Below are positions 33,796 to 42,414 of a stretch of 58,840 nt of DNA, piece by piece. Numbering within the stretch: the stretch's first letter is position 1; every line of letters begins with the position of its first letter. The stretch is from an uncultured Phascolarctobacterium sp. (lineage in GTDB: Bacteria; Bacillota; Negativicutes; Acidaminococcales; Acidaminococcaceae). Below the pieces are notes generated by a model, which had not been told where the DNA came from, did not search any database, and saw only the letters and a list, made by a program, of their open reading frames with translations. The stretch spans positions 1-58,840 of the forward strand of contig NZ_CAAGLX010000012.1 of NCBI RefSeq assembly GCF_900770955.1, written 5' to 3'. The position numbers and the translations under genes are program-made.

Positions 33796-34731
33796 ATGTT
33801 ACATCCATCTACTGATATTATTATGAACGCCCAGCAGTTCTTTGCTGCAGACCAGAGCGAAGCTAATCTGGTAAAGCTGCTGCATGCAGTCAGCGTAATG
33901 CTGCAGGAAGGTGCCGAGGTGCTCATCCCTACTGCTGCCGATGCGCCGGAGGGCCAGCTGCTGCTGCAGACGCAGACTACGGAAAGCGGTCTGGAATATG
34001 TGACTGCATATAGCAGTAAGGAAGCCTATGAGCAGGGCACGTCCTGCTCTGTTATTAGCCGTCCTTTAGTCAACTACTTTGAAGCAATCCTGCAAATGGA
34101 CGGCATTGCCGGCATTATCTTTAACCCTGCTTCCTCCGCTCCCTTCAATATCCAAAAGCAAATGCTCAAGGAGCTGCTGGCTGATGCCCAAAAGAACAAG
34201 GCGCAGAACGCTATTTCCGTTTGGCGCGGTGATATTACTACGTTGGACTGCGACGCGATTGTTAATGCTGCCAACAGTACGCTTTTAGGCGGCGGTGGTG
34301 TTGACGGTGCTATTCACAGCGCTGCAGGACCGCAGCTTTTGGAGGAATGCAAAACACTAGGTGGTTGCCAGACTGGTGCTGCCAAGATTACTTATGGCTA
34401 TAACCTGCCTGCAAGCTACATTATCCATACTGTAGGCCCTATTTATAACGGTAAGGTTGAACAAAGACTGGAGCTGGCAGACTGCTATAAAAACAGCTTG
34501 GACCTGGCGCGCAAGCATCATCTGCACAGCATAGCTTTCCCGGCTATTTCTACCGGTGTTTATGCATATCCTGTGGACGAAGCTGCCCGTATCGCCCTCT
34601 TGACCTGCACCGAATGGATTAATACCAATGCCGATTACGGCATGAGCGTTGTGCTTACCTGCTTCAACAGCGGCGTTTACAACGCTTATCAGGAGCTTGT
34701 AAAAAAGGCGCAGAACGGCGAGCTGGACTGA
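33796..34731 (+). CDS. SseB-like domain fused to a macrodomain (ADP-ribose hydrolase type)
   Basis: The 311-aa protein has two parts. Residues 1-125 look like the SseB N-terminal domain (NLVKLLHAVSVMLQEGAEVLIPT, GLEYVTAYSSKEAYEQG, GIIFNPASS). Residues 135-305 are a macrodomain with VWRGDITTLDCDAIVNAANS, LGGGGVDGAIHSAAG and FPAISTGVYAYP, the MacroD/YmdB-type residues for binding and hydrolysing ADP-ribose esters. ATG 33796 has AAGGAG at 33781-33786. An earlier ATG (33760) has no site. The likely substrate is mono-ADP-ribosylated protein or O-acetyl-ADP-ribose. The SseB part may recruit a partner. Confidence 0.87.
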   Translation: MLHPSTDIIMNAQQFFAADQSEANLVKLLHAVSVMLQEGAEVLIPTAADAPEGQLLLQTQTTESGLEYVTAYSSKEAYEQGTSCSVISRPLVNYFEAILQMDGIAGIIFNPASSAPFNIQKQMLKELLADAQKNKAQNAISVWRGDITTLDCDAIVNAANSTLLGGGGVDGAIHSAAGPQLLEECKTLGGCQTGAAKITYGYNLPASYIIHTVGPIYNGKVEQRLELADCYKNSLDLARKHHLHSIAFPAISTGVYAYPVDEAARIALLTCTEWINTNADYGMSVVLTCFNSGVYNAYQELVKKAQNGELD

Positions 34732-34754
34732 TTATTAGCGCTTATATGTACGAC

Positions 34755-34795
34755 AAAACCCGTGACTCCTTTCGGAGTGCACGGGTTTTTCTTGG
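34755..34795. terminator. Bidirectional terminator between the macrodomain and M16C genes
   Basis: AAACCCGTGACTCC / GGAGTGCACGGGTTT with a TTTC loop. T-runs lie on both sides, so it serves the two convergent genes. Confidence 0.88.
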
Positions 34796-34824
34796 CTTTA
34801 TTGCAAATTTAACAGCGTACAGAT

Positions 34825-37746
34825 TTACGCGTTGATGATATTGTTGAACAAAGATTTATTGGCTTCGATAGGCTGCTTGCCGCCGACTACGCAGATCAGG
34901 CCGTCGCGGAGCATGTCCTCTACTACCTTAGCCAGTGCTTGCAGGTCTTCATTGCTTACATTGAGGATTTCGCTGCGGATGCGCTGGCGCAGCTCTACGG
35001 GAACGTGCTTCAGATATTGCGCTGTAGCCTTATCCAGACGCATGCTGTTGGTCAAGGGCTTGTCCATCGTGCTGATGGTACCGATAACATACTTGTTCAG
35101 CTCGCGCTCGGGGAATTCTTCGTTTCTCAGCCATTCTGCCAGACCTTGGTAAGCCTCCAGAGTTTTCGGCAGCTGCGGGTCGCGGTAGGATGCGAATACA
35201 CCTACACCGTTCAGCTCAAAGCGTGCGGTAACGCCGTAAGCGCCGCCCTGGATACGGATTTTGGTCCACAGGTATTCGTAGCTCAGAATGGTTTCCAGTA
35301 CAGCCATTGCGCCCACGTATTTGTGACCGTGCTTAGCAAAGTTGCCGCCTGCTGCAACGTATTGTACCTTACCTGCGGCAGCAATAGCCTCGTTAGTGGT
35401 TCCTACGGGCAGAATTTCAGCCTTCTCCCCTGCTTCTGCCTCAGACAGCTTGCTGATGAAATCAAGGCACTGTTGTCTTACTGCTGCCTGCTCTTTTACG
35501 TCACAGCTGTAGCTGAGCAGGAAGCGGCTTTTCTGGAAGAAGCGTTTGATTAAGCTGCGTAACTGCTCCAGTACCTGCGGTGCCAGCTCGTCGAAGTTAT
35601 CGGTCAGCTTTTTAAGGAACTGGTAATAGCTGAATTCATCCTGCTCGTTGACGCGTGCGCCGGCAGAGCAATAGGAGAACAGTCTGGTGATAGCAACTGT
35701 CTGACCGCGATTGAAGAAGTTGTCGTCCCAATCTGTTTTCAGCTCGGATACAAGCTCGCGGAAGCGGTCCAGGTCGTCCATCTTGCTTTCCAAAGCGATA
35801 GCCTGCAGGATATCCAGCATTTTCGGCAGGTTATCCGTGAGGCATTTTCCCTTGGCAGAGAAGTAAATCTTGTAATCGTCAGTGGATTCAGCTTCGGTGA
35901 AGGCGCGTACAGCGAACGCAATGCCACCGGTGTACATGATGGCGTTTGTTGCCAGCTCCTGATAGCTGTAACGTTCGGTGTCGAACTTGCCCATGATATC
36001 AGTAAGCAGATAGCACAGGGGCAGCTTTTCAGCCTCCATATCGGTAATATCAAAATAGAAGCTGGTATAAGCTATTTTATTGGTGTTGCGCGGAAGATAC
36101 AGCAAATGGCTTGCGCCCAGCTCTTCCTCCTGCGTTTCAATCTGCTCTACCTCCTGTCTGATGTCGCTGCGCTTCAGTACAGGGATGGTTGCGCGTGCTT
36201 CCTCGCTGTCGGGAGTAGCCTGCAGACGGTGCAGCTCGGCACATTCGTCGATATGCTGCTGCAGCTCTTCCTGGCTCATGGTTGCCTTGATAGCGCTCAT
36301 CTTGGCAGCAGCGGCCTCCTGGTCTGCTTCCTCCTTGCCGGGCTGCGGCAGCAGGGTTACCAGTACCTTATGGGTGTTGTCCAGCAGGTAGTTTTCGATG
36401 ATGCTTTCGTAATAGTTGGTTTTCAGGCCCTCGCGCAGTGCTGTCAGATATTTGTTATAGCAGAGGCCTTCAATCGGATTGCCGTCGTACAGCCAGTTGT
36501 CCATAACGCCAATGCCCAGAATCAGTCCTTTGGGATAACCGCCGAAATCTGCCTCGCGCAGCTTGAATTCCATGGAGTTGATGTTGGCTTCGAGCAGCTT
36601 TTTGTCAATGCCGTTGATGGTGATATCCTGCAGTGTTTTATAGATAACGCTGATAAACTTATCGCGCAGCTCCTTCTCACTGCCGCCGGCACGGATAGAA
36701 AATACCGGCTGATACATGCTGGAGGTATAGCTGCCGTTGATAATCTGGCCTACGCCTGCATCCATCAGCGCACGGCGCAGCGCGGAGGATTCGCTGTCCA
36801 ACAGGGTGCTTTTGAGCAGGCTCAAAGCCATGCTGGTCTGCAGGTCGGTTGCCTTGCCGGTAACGATGGAAAGCTCGTGATATGTTTTGGCAGTGCAGTC
36901 CTCCTCTGCACCAACCGGATAAAAGGCTTCGATATCCGCAGTGCGCGGCAAAGGCTGCTGCTCTGCGATGGCAGAATCAACAGTACCGGTCTTTTCGAAG
37001 CTGCTCAGATATTCTGCATCAAGATATTCCAGAGTAGCGTCGATATCCATATCGCCGTATAAATAGATATAGCTGTTTTCCGGGCTGTAATAGGTTTTGT
37101 GGAACTGCTCGAATTTTTCCTGAGTCAGCTGCGGAATAGCGTCCGGATAGCCGCCGGATTCAAAGCGGTAGCAGTTATCGGGGAACAAAGCCTTCAGTGC
37201 TTCGTTTTCCAGATAAGCGTCCGGAGAAGAATATACGCCCTTCATCTCGTTATAAACAACGCCGTTGTAGCTCAGCTCGCCGTCAAGGCTGTCCAGATTA
37301 TAATGCCAGCCCTCCTGACGCAGGGTGTATTTGTTTTGGTAGAAGGACGGATAGAACACAGCGTCCAGATATACGTCCATCAGGTTATGGAAATCCTTGT
37401 CGTTGCGGCTGGCAACGGGATACATGGTCTTATCCGGGAAGGTCATTGCGTTCAAAAAGGTGTTTAAGGAACCCTTGACGAGATCTACGAAGGGCTCCTT
37501 CAAGGGATATTTGCGGGAACCGCAGAGAGAGGAATGCTCTAAAATATGTGCTACACCTGTATCATCTGCAGGCGGAGTTCTGAAGGAAATAGAAAAAACC
37601 TTGTTATCATCATCGTTAGCAAGGTACAAAAGGCGTGCGCCGCTTTTGATATGCTCCAGAATATAAGCCTGGGAGCTGATTTCATCTACAAATTGTGCTT
37701 GTAAAACCTTAAAGCCGTGGTATACGGCATTTATTGCTAAAGTCAT
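34825..37746 (-). CDS. M16C metallopeptidase (presequence-protease / insulinase family)
   Basis: At 973 aa this matches the single-chain PreP/Cym1 length: two M16 halves joined by a linker. The inverted zinc motif HILEHSSLCGS (HxxEH, about residues 66-76) and downstream LKEPFVDLVKGSLNTFLNAMTFPDKT and ENEALKALFP are all present. There is no signal peptide, so it is cytosolic and should degrade peptides, perhaps cleaved signal or leader peptides. AGGAGG lies before the ATG and an extended -10 TATAAT is found at 37784-37779 on this strand. It is divergent from an Arc-type regulator gene, with 173 bases between the starts. Confidence 0.93.
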   Translation of the reverse strand: MTLAINAVYHGFKVLQAQFVDEISSQAYILEHIKSGARLLYLANDDDNKVFSISFRTPPADDTGVAHILEHSSLCGSRKYPLKEPFVDLVKGSLNTFLNAMTFPDKTMYPVASRNDKDFHNLMDVYLDAVFYPSFYQNKYTLRQEGWHYNLDSLDGELSYNGVVYNEMKGVYSSPDAYLENEALKALFPDNCYRFESGGYPDAIPQLTQEKFEQFHKTYYSPENSYIYLYGDMDIDATLEYLDAEYLSSFEKTGTVDSAIAEQQPLPRTADIEAFYPVGAEEDCTAKTYHELSIVTGKATDLQTSMALSLLKSTLLDSESSALRRALMDAGVGQIINGSYTSSMYQPVFSIRAGGSEKELRDKFISVIYKTLQDITINGIDKKLLEANINSMEFKLREADFGGYPKGLILGIGVMDNWLYDGNPIEGLCYNKYLTALREGLKTNYYESIIENYLLDNTHKVLVTLLPQPGKEEADQEAAAAKMSAIKATMSQEELQQHIDECAELHRLQATPDSEEARATIPVLKRSDIRQEVEQIETQEEELGASHLLYLPRNTNKIAYTSFYFDITDMEAEKLPLCYLLTDIMGKFDTERYSYQELATNAIMYTGGIAFAVRAFTEAESTDDYKIYFSAKGKCLTDNLPKMLDILQAIALESKMDDLDRFRELVSELKTDWDDNFFNRGQTVAITRLFSYCSAGARVNEQDEFSYYQFLKKLTDNFDELAPQVLEQLRSLIKRFFQKSRFLLSYSCDVKEQAAVRQQCLDFISKLSEAEAGEKAEILPVGTTNEAIAAAGKVQYVAAGGNFAKHGHKYVGAMAVLETILSYEYLWTKIRIQGGAYGVTARFELNGVGVFASYRDPQLPKTLEAYQGLAEWLRNEEFPERELNKYVIGTISTMDKPLTNSMRLDKATAQYLKHVPVELRQRIRSEILNVSNEDLQALAKVVEDMLRDGLICVVGGKQPIEANKSLFNNIINA

Positions 37747-37778
37747 TGTTGCCTCCTAAAAATTACACTATGGTATTA

Positions 37779-37784
37779 ATTATA
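37779..37784 (-). promoter_or_regulatory. -10 box of the M16C peptidase promoter
   Basis: On the minus strand TATAAT is preceded by TGC (extended -10), about 33 bases before the ATG. The -35 region is poor. Confidence 0.5.
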
Positions 37785-37854
37785 GCATATTTGTAATGCT
37801 CTTGTCTGAAATTCTTGTAAAAAGAGTTAGCTATTGCTAAAAAATATTATCTCC

Positions 37855-37883
37855 TTGCCAAAAGCACTGTTATTGCCTATAAT
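37855..37883 (+). promoter_or_regulatory. Promoter of the Arc-type regulator
   Basis: TTGCCA at 37855-37860, 17-bp spacer, TATAAT at 37878-37883. Confidence 0.72.
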
Positions 37884-37919
37884 AATTAGTAGAATAGTCA
37901 GAATCTGGAGGGAGTATTC

Positions 37920-38183
37920 ATGGAAGAAGCACGCTTTACATTGCGCATTCATCCTATTATCATGAATAAGATGAAGCATTTGGCAAAGATAAATGGTCGT
38001 TCAGTAAATAAGGAAATCGAACAGATTTTGAAATGGGTTATTGATGATTACGAGCGCCAATACGGTAAAATTGAGCTGACCAAGGCGGAAATGCCGGGCT
38101 TCAGCACAGGTGCAATGGTTAAGGAAATGCCGGAGCAGCCTATGGAAATGCTCTTCGGTTTAGATAATACAAGCAAAAAATAA
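37920..38183 (+). CDS. Arc/MetJ-type ribbon-helix-helix regulator
   Basis: The 87-aa protein begins with a beta-strand (RFTLRIHP) and two helices (MNKMKHLAKING, SVNKEIEQILKWVIDDYE), the Arc fold, in residues 4-45. A Met/Pro-rich tail of unknown role (EMPGFSTGAMVKEMPEQPMEM) follows. GGAGGGAG precedes the ATG. No toxin gene is adjacent. The divergent neighbour is the M16C peptidase, a candidate target along with itself. Confidence 0.85.
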   Translation: MEEARFTLRIHPIIMNKMKHLAKINGRSVNKEIEQILKWVIDDYERQYGKIELTKAEMPGFSTGAMVKEMPEQPMEMLFGLDNTSKK

Positions 38184-38220
38184 TATGTAGGCTCCCCTGC
38201 CCTACGTCAGACAAATAATT

Positions 38221-38252
38221 AAGGCACTACTGCAGCGCAGTAGTGCCTTTAG
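38221..38252. terminator. Bidirectional terminator between the regulator and transporter genes
   Basis: GGCACTACTGC / GCAGTAGTGCC with an AGC loop, flanked by AA and TTT. It serves convergent genes. Confidence 0.78.
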
Positions 38253-38262
38253 CTTTGCAAGT

Positions 38263-39258
38263 TTATTTTGCTATTGCATGCTCCTTGAGCTCCAGCTTTT
38301 GCTTTTCTTCTACCTCTTTAATGCGGCAGCTGGCGAAAATAGAACCGGAAACGTTATGCCATACGCTAAAAATTGCGCCCGGAAGCGTAGCCAGCGGATT
38401 TGCGGCAAAGTTTGCGGTTGCCAGTGCAAGCGCCAGACCGCTGTTTTGCATAGCAACTTCGATAGCAATGGAGGTTTCCTTAGCGTAGGATACCTTCATC
38501 AGACGTGCCATGCCCAGGCCCAGAGCCATACCGATGCCGTTGTGCAGGACTACAGCCAGCATAACGATCAGACCGCAGCTCATCAGCTTAGCAGCATTGA
38601 CAGCAACGATACCGTCGATAATGGTTACAATCGCAACTACGGAAACAAGCGGCAGAATACCGCCCAGTTTGACGATAGTTTCGTGGAAAAGACTGTTTAA
38701 GATGATACCTGCGAGCACAGGCAGCAGTACAATCTTCACAACGGAAAGCACCATAGCCATAAAGCTTACTTCAACCCAGGAGCCTGCCAGCAGGTACACC
38801 AGCACAGGTGTTACCAGCGGTGCAATCAAGGTCGAAGTAATAGTCATGCCCACGGACAAGGGAACGTCACCCTTAGCTATGTAGGCAATAACGTTGCTGG
38901 CAGTACCGCCGGGGCAGCAGCCTACGAGGATAACGCCCAGAGCGATATCAGTATCAAGATTCATAACTACAGCCAACAGATATGCTGCCAGGGGCATGAT
39001 AGTGTATTGCAGGATACAACCGGAAATAACCTCCTTAGGTCGGGAAAAGACGATTTGGAAGTCCTCGCGCTTGATGGTCAGGCCCATGCCGAACATTGCC
39101 GTACCCAGGAAGAGAGCTGTGTACTGCGGAATCCACATAAATTTCTGCGGATGCGTAAAGGCTACCGCAGAGGTGACTAAAATCACGACTGCGATGTACT
39201 TGGACAACAATCCGCTCACCTTGCCAATGATGTTTAAAACGCTGTTTTGCTCGTTCAT
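38263..39258 (-). CDS. Bile acid:sodium symporter (BASS) family transporter
   Basis: The 331-aa membrane protein has 9-10 hydrophobic segments. It carries GMGLTIKREDF (about residue 57), GVILVGCCPGGTASNVIAYIAKGDVPLS (about 108-135, the sodium/substrate crossover motif) and VAMQNSGLALALA (about 268). Bacterial members carry bile acids, pantothenate or organic anions, so the substrate is unknown. AAGGAGG lies before the ATG. The C-terminal tail is charged (KEVEEKQKLELKEH). Confidence 0.92.
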   Translation of the reverse strand: MNEQNSVLNIIGKVSGLLSKYIAVVILVTSAVAFTHPQKFMWIPQYTALFLGTAMFGMGLTIKREDFQIVFSRPKEVISGCILQYTIMPLAAYLLAVVMNLDTDIALGVILVGCCPGGTASNVIAYIAKGDVPLSVGMTITSTLIAPLVTPVLVYLLAGSWVEVSFMAMVLSVVKIVLLPVLAGIILNSLFHETIVKLGGILPLVSVVAIVTIIDGIVAVNAAKLMSCGLIVMLAVVLHNGIGMALGLGMARLMKVSYAKETSIAIEVAMQNSGLALALATANFAANPLATLPGAIFSVWHNVSGSIFASCRIKEVEEKQKLELKEHAIAK

Positions 39259-39384
39259 ATTAAGTTTGCCTCCTTACATGTATGCTGCCATGCGGCAGTC
39301 ACGCTGTTAATTGCTTCGAGCAGAAGCAATTACATGGGTATTGTACCACAAAAAGGAGGAAAAATCCATGACGATATTAAGTTC

Positions 39385-39600
39385 TTAGCAAGCCTCCAGC
39401 AGGTGCGACACCTTCACCTGCAGCTGATCGGCGATGCGGAATACCAGGTCCATACTCGGGCGCGCGCTGCCGTGCTCGATTTTGCTCAAATACTGCGGAG
39501 TAATGCCTATCTGCTCTGCGAGCATTCCCTGCCCCAGCTCCTGCATTATTCTGTAATAACGTATTTTTCTGCCCATTTCTACATATTTTTCGCAATACAT
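39385..39600 (-). CDS. Small XRE-family HTH regulator, 71 aa
   Basis: A single Cro/C1-type HTH fills the protein: KIRYYRIMQELGQGMLAEQIG (first helices), then ITPQYLSKIEHGSARPSMDLVFRIADQL. ATG 39600 is spaced 8 bases from GGAG. A GTG at 39609 abuts that site and is less likely. A -10 TATAAT lies at 39632-39627 on the minus strand. It may control the BASS transporter gene downstream (127 bases), which it precedes on the same strand. Confidence 0.85.
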   Translation of the reverse strand: MYCEKYVEMGRKIRYYRIMQELGQGMLAEQIGITPQYLSKIEHGSARPSMDLVFRIADQLQVKVSHLLEAC

Positions 39601-39820
39601 ATCATCCACTCCTCTGCTTCTTACTGATTATAGCTTACAGTATTTCCGGCAATTCTTCATGTAAAAAAAGGTGCGAAGACTGCTTTTGCTGCTGCACCGT
39701 AAGGAACTGACGGCTGCAGGCTGCCTTAATGCTGTTTGCCAAAGCAAATGCAGGCAAATTCCTGAAAAAATGTGCCGGCAATCAGTGTTACTTTTTCGTT
39801 ATGTCTTAGCATAATCTTAT
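39601..39820. other. Gene-poor stretch between the XRE and WYL regulator genes
   Basis: I see only the XRE promoter and an unsupported 28-codon frame on the minus strand (39812-39726) without a ribosome-binding site. The rest holds nothing I can name. Confidence 0.4.
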
Positions 39821-39858
39821 TATAAAAAATAGGATAGCCAGAGATTGGCTATCCTAAA
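39821..39858 (-). terminator. Terminator of the WYL regulator gene
   Basis: TAGGATAGCCA / TGGCTATCCTA with a 5-base loop. The minus strand continues into TTTTTTAT. Confidence 0.88.
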
Positions 39859-39908
39859 AATTTTTTGAGAAATTTTACGATATTTTTTGCAAAAATGAAT
39901 TTTGGCGC

Positions 39909-40880
39909 TTAATTTACCGGTATTTCCTGTCTGGAAATAACCTCGATTGATTCTCCTTGGCTTTTCAGCCAGATATCAATGCCCTTGCCGAATACCTCTG
40001 CTTCGATAAGCGTGCCGTTTTCGCCCTCCTCTACTACCTTGGCGGTTGGCAGGCGGTCGAGGATATATTCATAGCTGCTGCCCTTGAACAGGAAGCGCAG
40101 GCGCTGCAGATGCCCGCCGTACATAAACTGGATGCGCTTGCGGAATTCACCCTCTTCAAAGCGTTTGGCATAAGGAACGGCGAAATGCGTGTCGGTGACA
40201 GTAAAGCTGTTGATGCGGTCGATACGGTAGATGGTCGGGAAGGGATCATTTTCTATCTCGAATTTGAGCTTTTCCTTCTCCTTGGGCACGATGAAGCCTG
40301 TCAGATAAAAGTAAAATTCGGAGAACATGATGCCTACGGGCTGCAGCCTGCGCTGTACCAGGACGCCGTCGGTGCGGCGATAGTTGATGATTACCTCGAG
40401 CTGCCCGTGCACGGCGCCGCTAAGCTCCCACATCTTCTTCAGAAACTTATCCTTGTGCTGCGGTTCTACATAAAGCAGCTTTTCGTTGCCTATAAGCTCG
40501 CTCACACGCTGCTGCTCCGTTTTGGGGATACAGCAGTCAATCAGCTTATCGATAATCGGATACAGCTCCGTTTTGGTGAACGCTCTGCTTTCCAGCAGTA
40601 TTTTGAGCGTGGCGAAAACCTCTTCATTAGACAGCAGATTGCGTGAGGGCGGTACAAGCTGGTAGGCGCCGAGCTTTTGGTTATAGACCAGGTCCTGCAC
40701 AAGGCCTGATGCTTCATTCTGCTCATGCAAAAAGGACCGCAGGTCTTCTATGTCGCGCTGAATAGAGCGTAAGGAGCAGCCGAATCGTTGTGCCTGCTCC
40801 TTCTTGTAGAGCATTTTGCCGTCTACCAGGCGCGAATACATATAGAGCAAACGATCCTTTGCGATACGTAAATCTGTCAT
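39909..40880 (-). CDS. WYL-domain transcriptional regulator
   Basis: The 323-aa protein has an N-terminal HTH (residues 8-60: LLYMYSRLVDGKMLYKKEQA, then CSLRSIQRDIEDLRSFL), a WYL ligand-binding domain (about 145-230: VIINYRRTDG, LQPVGIMFSEFYFYLTGF, YRIDRI) and a WCX C-terminal domain (about 240-320). Such proteins often sense nucleic acid or nucleotides in DNA damage or defence contexts. AGGGAGG precedes the ATG. The imperfect palindrome CTATAA-GCTAA-TTATAG around the promoter is a candidate own operator. Confidence 0.9.
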   Translation of the reverse strand: MTDLRIAKDRLLYMYSRLVDGKMLYKKEQAQRFGCSLRSIQRDIEDLRSFLHEQNEASGLVQDLVYNQKLGAYQLVPPSRNLLSNEEVFATLKILLESRAFTKTELYPIIDKLIDCCIPKTEQQRVSELIGNEKLLYVEPQHKDKFLKKMWELSGAVHGQLEVIINYRRTDGVLVQRRLQPVGIMFSEFYFYLTGFIVPKEKEKLKFEIENDPFPTIYRIDRINSFTVTDTHFAVPYAKRFEEGEFRKRIQFMYGGHLQRLRFLFKGSSYEYILDRLPTAKVVEEGENGTLIEAEVFGKGIDIWLKSQGESIEVISRQEIPVN

Positions 40881-40932
40881 TATTAGTTCCTCCCTGCCAT
40901 GAAATTTGCAAAGCGGCTTAGATAAGAAATTA

Positions 40933-40971
40933 ACTATAAGCTAATTATAGCACAATCATTCTTTTAAGCAA
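40933..40971 (-). promoter_or_regulatory. Promoter and possible operator of the WYL regulator
   Basis: On the minus strand TTGCTT (40971-40966) and TATAAT (40949-40944, TGC before it) are 16 bp apart. The inverted repeat CTATAA / TTATAG at about 40934-40950 overlaps the -10. Confidence 0.65.
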
Positions 40972-41094
40972 ACGTTTTGCCACCGGCTATAAGCAAATTT
41001 TATCATAGCGGGAGGACACATATTGTCTTTCTCTAAAAAAATTTTTGGCGTTTTCGGCATATTTCAGAGATAACAGGCTAAAATTTATGCCTGC

Positions 41095-42414
41095 TTAGTA
41101 CTTAATCGTGGGCAGAAAGCCGTCCAGTGCTTCCAGAGCGCGTGCTGCAATCTGAGCGTTCTTTTCTCTCTTCTTGCGGATGCGTACGGTAAGCGGCGGA
41201 ATGAGGCCAAAGTTGATGTTCATCGGCTGGAAGTTTTCAATCGCCGGATTGCTGATGTAGTTGGCCAGCGCTCCGTGTGCAGTTACGTCGGGGAATTCTG
41301 CCTCCGGCAGTCCCAGTACCGCTCTTGCGGCAGCCAAACCGGCCATCAGACCGGATGCTGCTGATTCAACGTAGCCTTCTACGCCTGTCATCTGTCCGGC
41401 AAAGTAGAAGCGCTTATTGCTGCGCAGGTTGAAGTGCTTATCCAAAAGCTGCGGCGAATTCAGGTAGGTGTTTTTGTGCATTACGCCGAAGCGCACGAAC
41501 TCTGCATTTTCCAGACCAGGAATCATGCCGAAAACACGTCGTTGCTCCGGCCATTTGAGATGTGTCTGGAAGCCTACAAGGTTATAGAGAGAGGCTGCAG
41601 CGTTATCCTGACGCAGCTGTACTACTGCATACGCTTCCTTGCCGTTACGCGGGTCAATGAGGCCTACGGGCTTCAGCGGACCGAAGCGCATGGTATCCTC
41701 GCCTCTGGCTGCCATTTCTTCGATAGGCATGCAGGCTTCGAATACATCGTGCTCAAAATCCTTTACGGGAGCGCTTTCCGCATTGCAGAGAGCTTCCCAG
41801 AAGGCAACGTATTCCTCCTTTGTATAGAAGGGGCAGTTGAGGTAGTCGGCGCCGCCCTTGTCGTAGCGGGACGCACGGTAAACCTTGTCATAGTCAAGGG
41901 AATCGGCGGTAACAATAGGCGCTGCGGCATCAAAGAAGTGCAGATAATCAGACTGCAAGAGCTTTTTGATGTCGGCAAAAAGAGCATCGCTGGTCAGCGG
42001 ACCGCTGGCTACGATGACAGTGCCTTCGAGGCTTTCCAGGTCGGTCACCTCTTCGTGGATAACGGTAACAAGCGGATTGGCCTTTACTGCTTCAGTTACG
42101 GCAGCAGCAAAGCCGTCGCGGTCAACAGCCAGAGCGCCGCCGGCAGGCACCTGATGCGCGTCAGCCTTTTCCATGATGAGGGAGCCCAAACGGCGCATTT
42201 CTTCCTTCAGCAGGCCGACAGCGTTTTCGATATTGCCTGCGCGCAGGGAGTTGCTGCATACAAGCTCGGCAAAATATGCTGTTTTATGTGCATCGTCACT
42301 TTTTACAGGACGCATTTCGTGCAGGATTACAGGGATACCGTGGCGTGTGAGCTGGGTAACGGCTTCGCAGCCTGCCAGCCCCGCACCGATTACGTGTACA
42401 GGAGAGATAGTCAT
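41095..42414 (-). CDS. trmFO: TrmFO, folate/FAD-dependent tRNA (uracil-54-C5) methyltransferase
   Basis: TrmFO makes ribothymidine at U54 of tRNA from methylenetetrahydrofolate. At 439 aa it has the FAD loop VIGAGLAGCEA (residues 9-19), the family CSNSLRAGN (about 54) and FAGQMTGVEGYVESAASGLMAGL near residue 340. It starts directly after the topA stop, so both belong to one operon (dprA-topA-trmFO), as in Bacillus. Confidence 0.96.
   Translation of the reverse strand: MTISPVHVIGAGLAGCEAVTQLTRHGIPVILHEMRPVKSDDAHKTAYFAELVCSNSLRAGNIENAVGLLKEEMRRLGSLIMEKADAHQVPAGGALAVDRDGFAAAVTEAVKANPLVTVIHEEVTDLESLEGTVIVASGPLTSDALFADIKKLLQSDYLHFFDAAAPIVTADSLDYDKVYRASRYDKGGADYLNCPFYTKEEYVAFWEALCNAESAPVKDFEHDVFEACMPIEEMAARGEDTMRFGPLKPVGLIDPRNGKEAYAVVQLRQDNAAASLYNLVGFQTHLKWPEQRRVFGMIPGLENAEFVRFGVMHKNTYLNSPQLLDKHFNLRSNKRFYFAGQMTGVEGYVESAASGLMAGLAAARAVLGLPEAEFPDVTAHGALANYISNPAIENFQPMNINFGLIPPLTVRIRKKREKNAQIAARALEALDGFLPTIKY

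Noticed and set aside
39726..39812. 28-codon frame on the minus strand
   Set aside because: No ribosome-binding site, and it begins in the run-out of a terminator.
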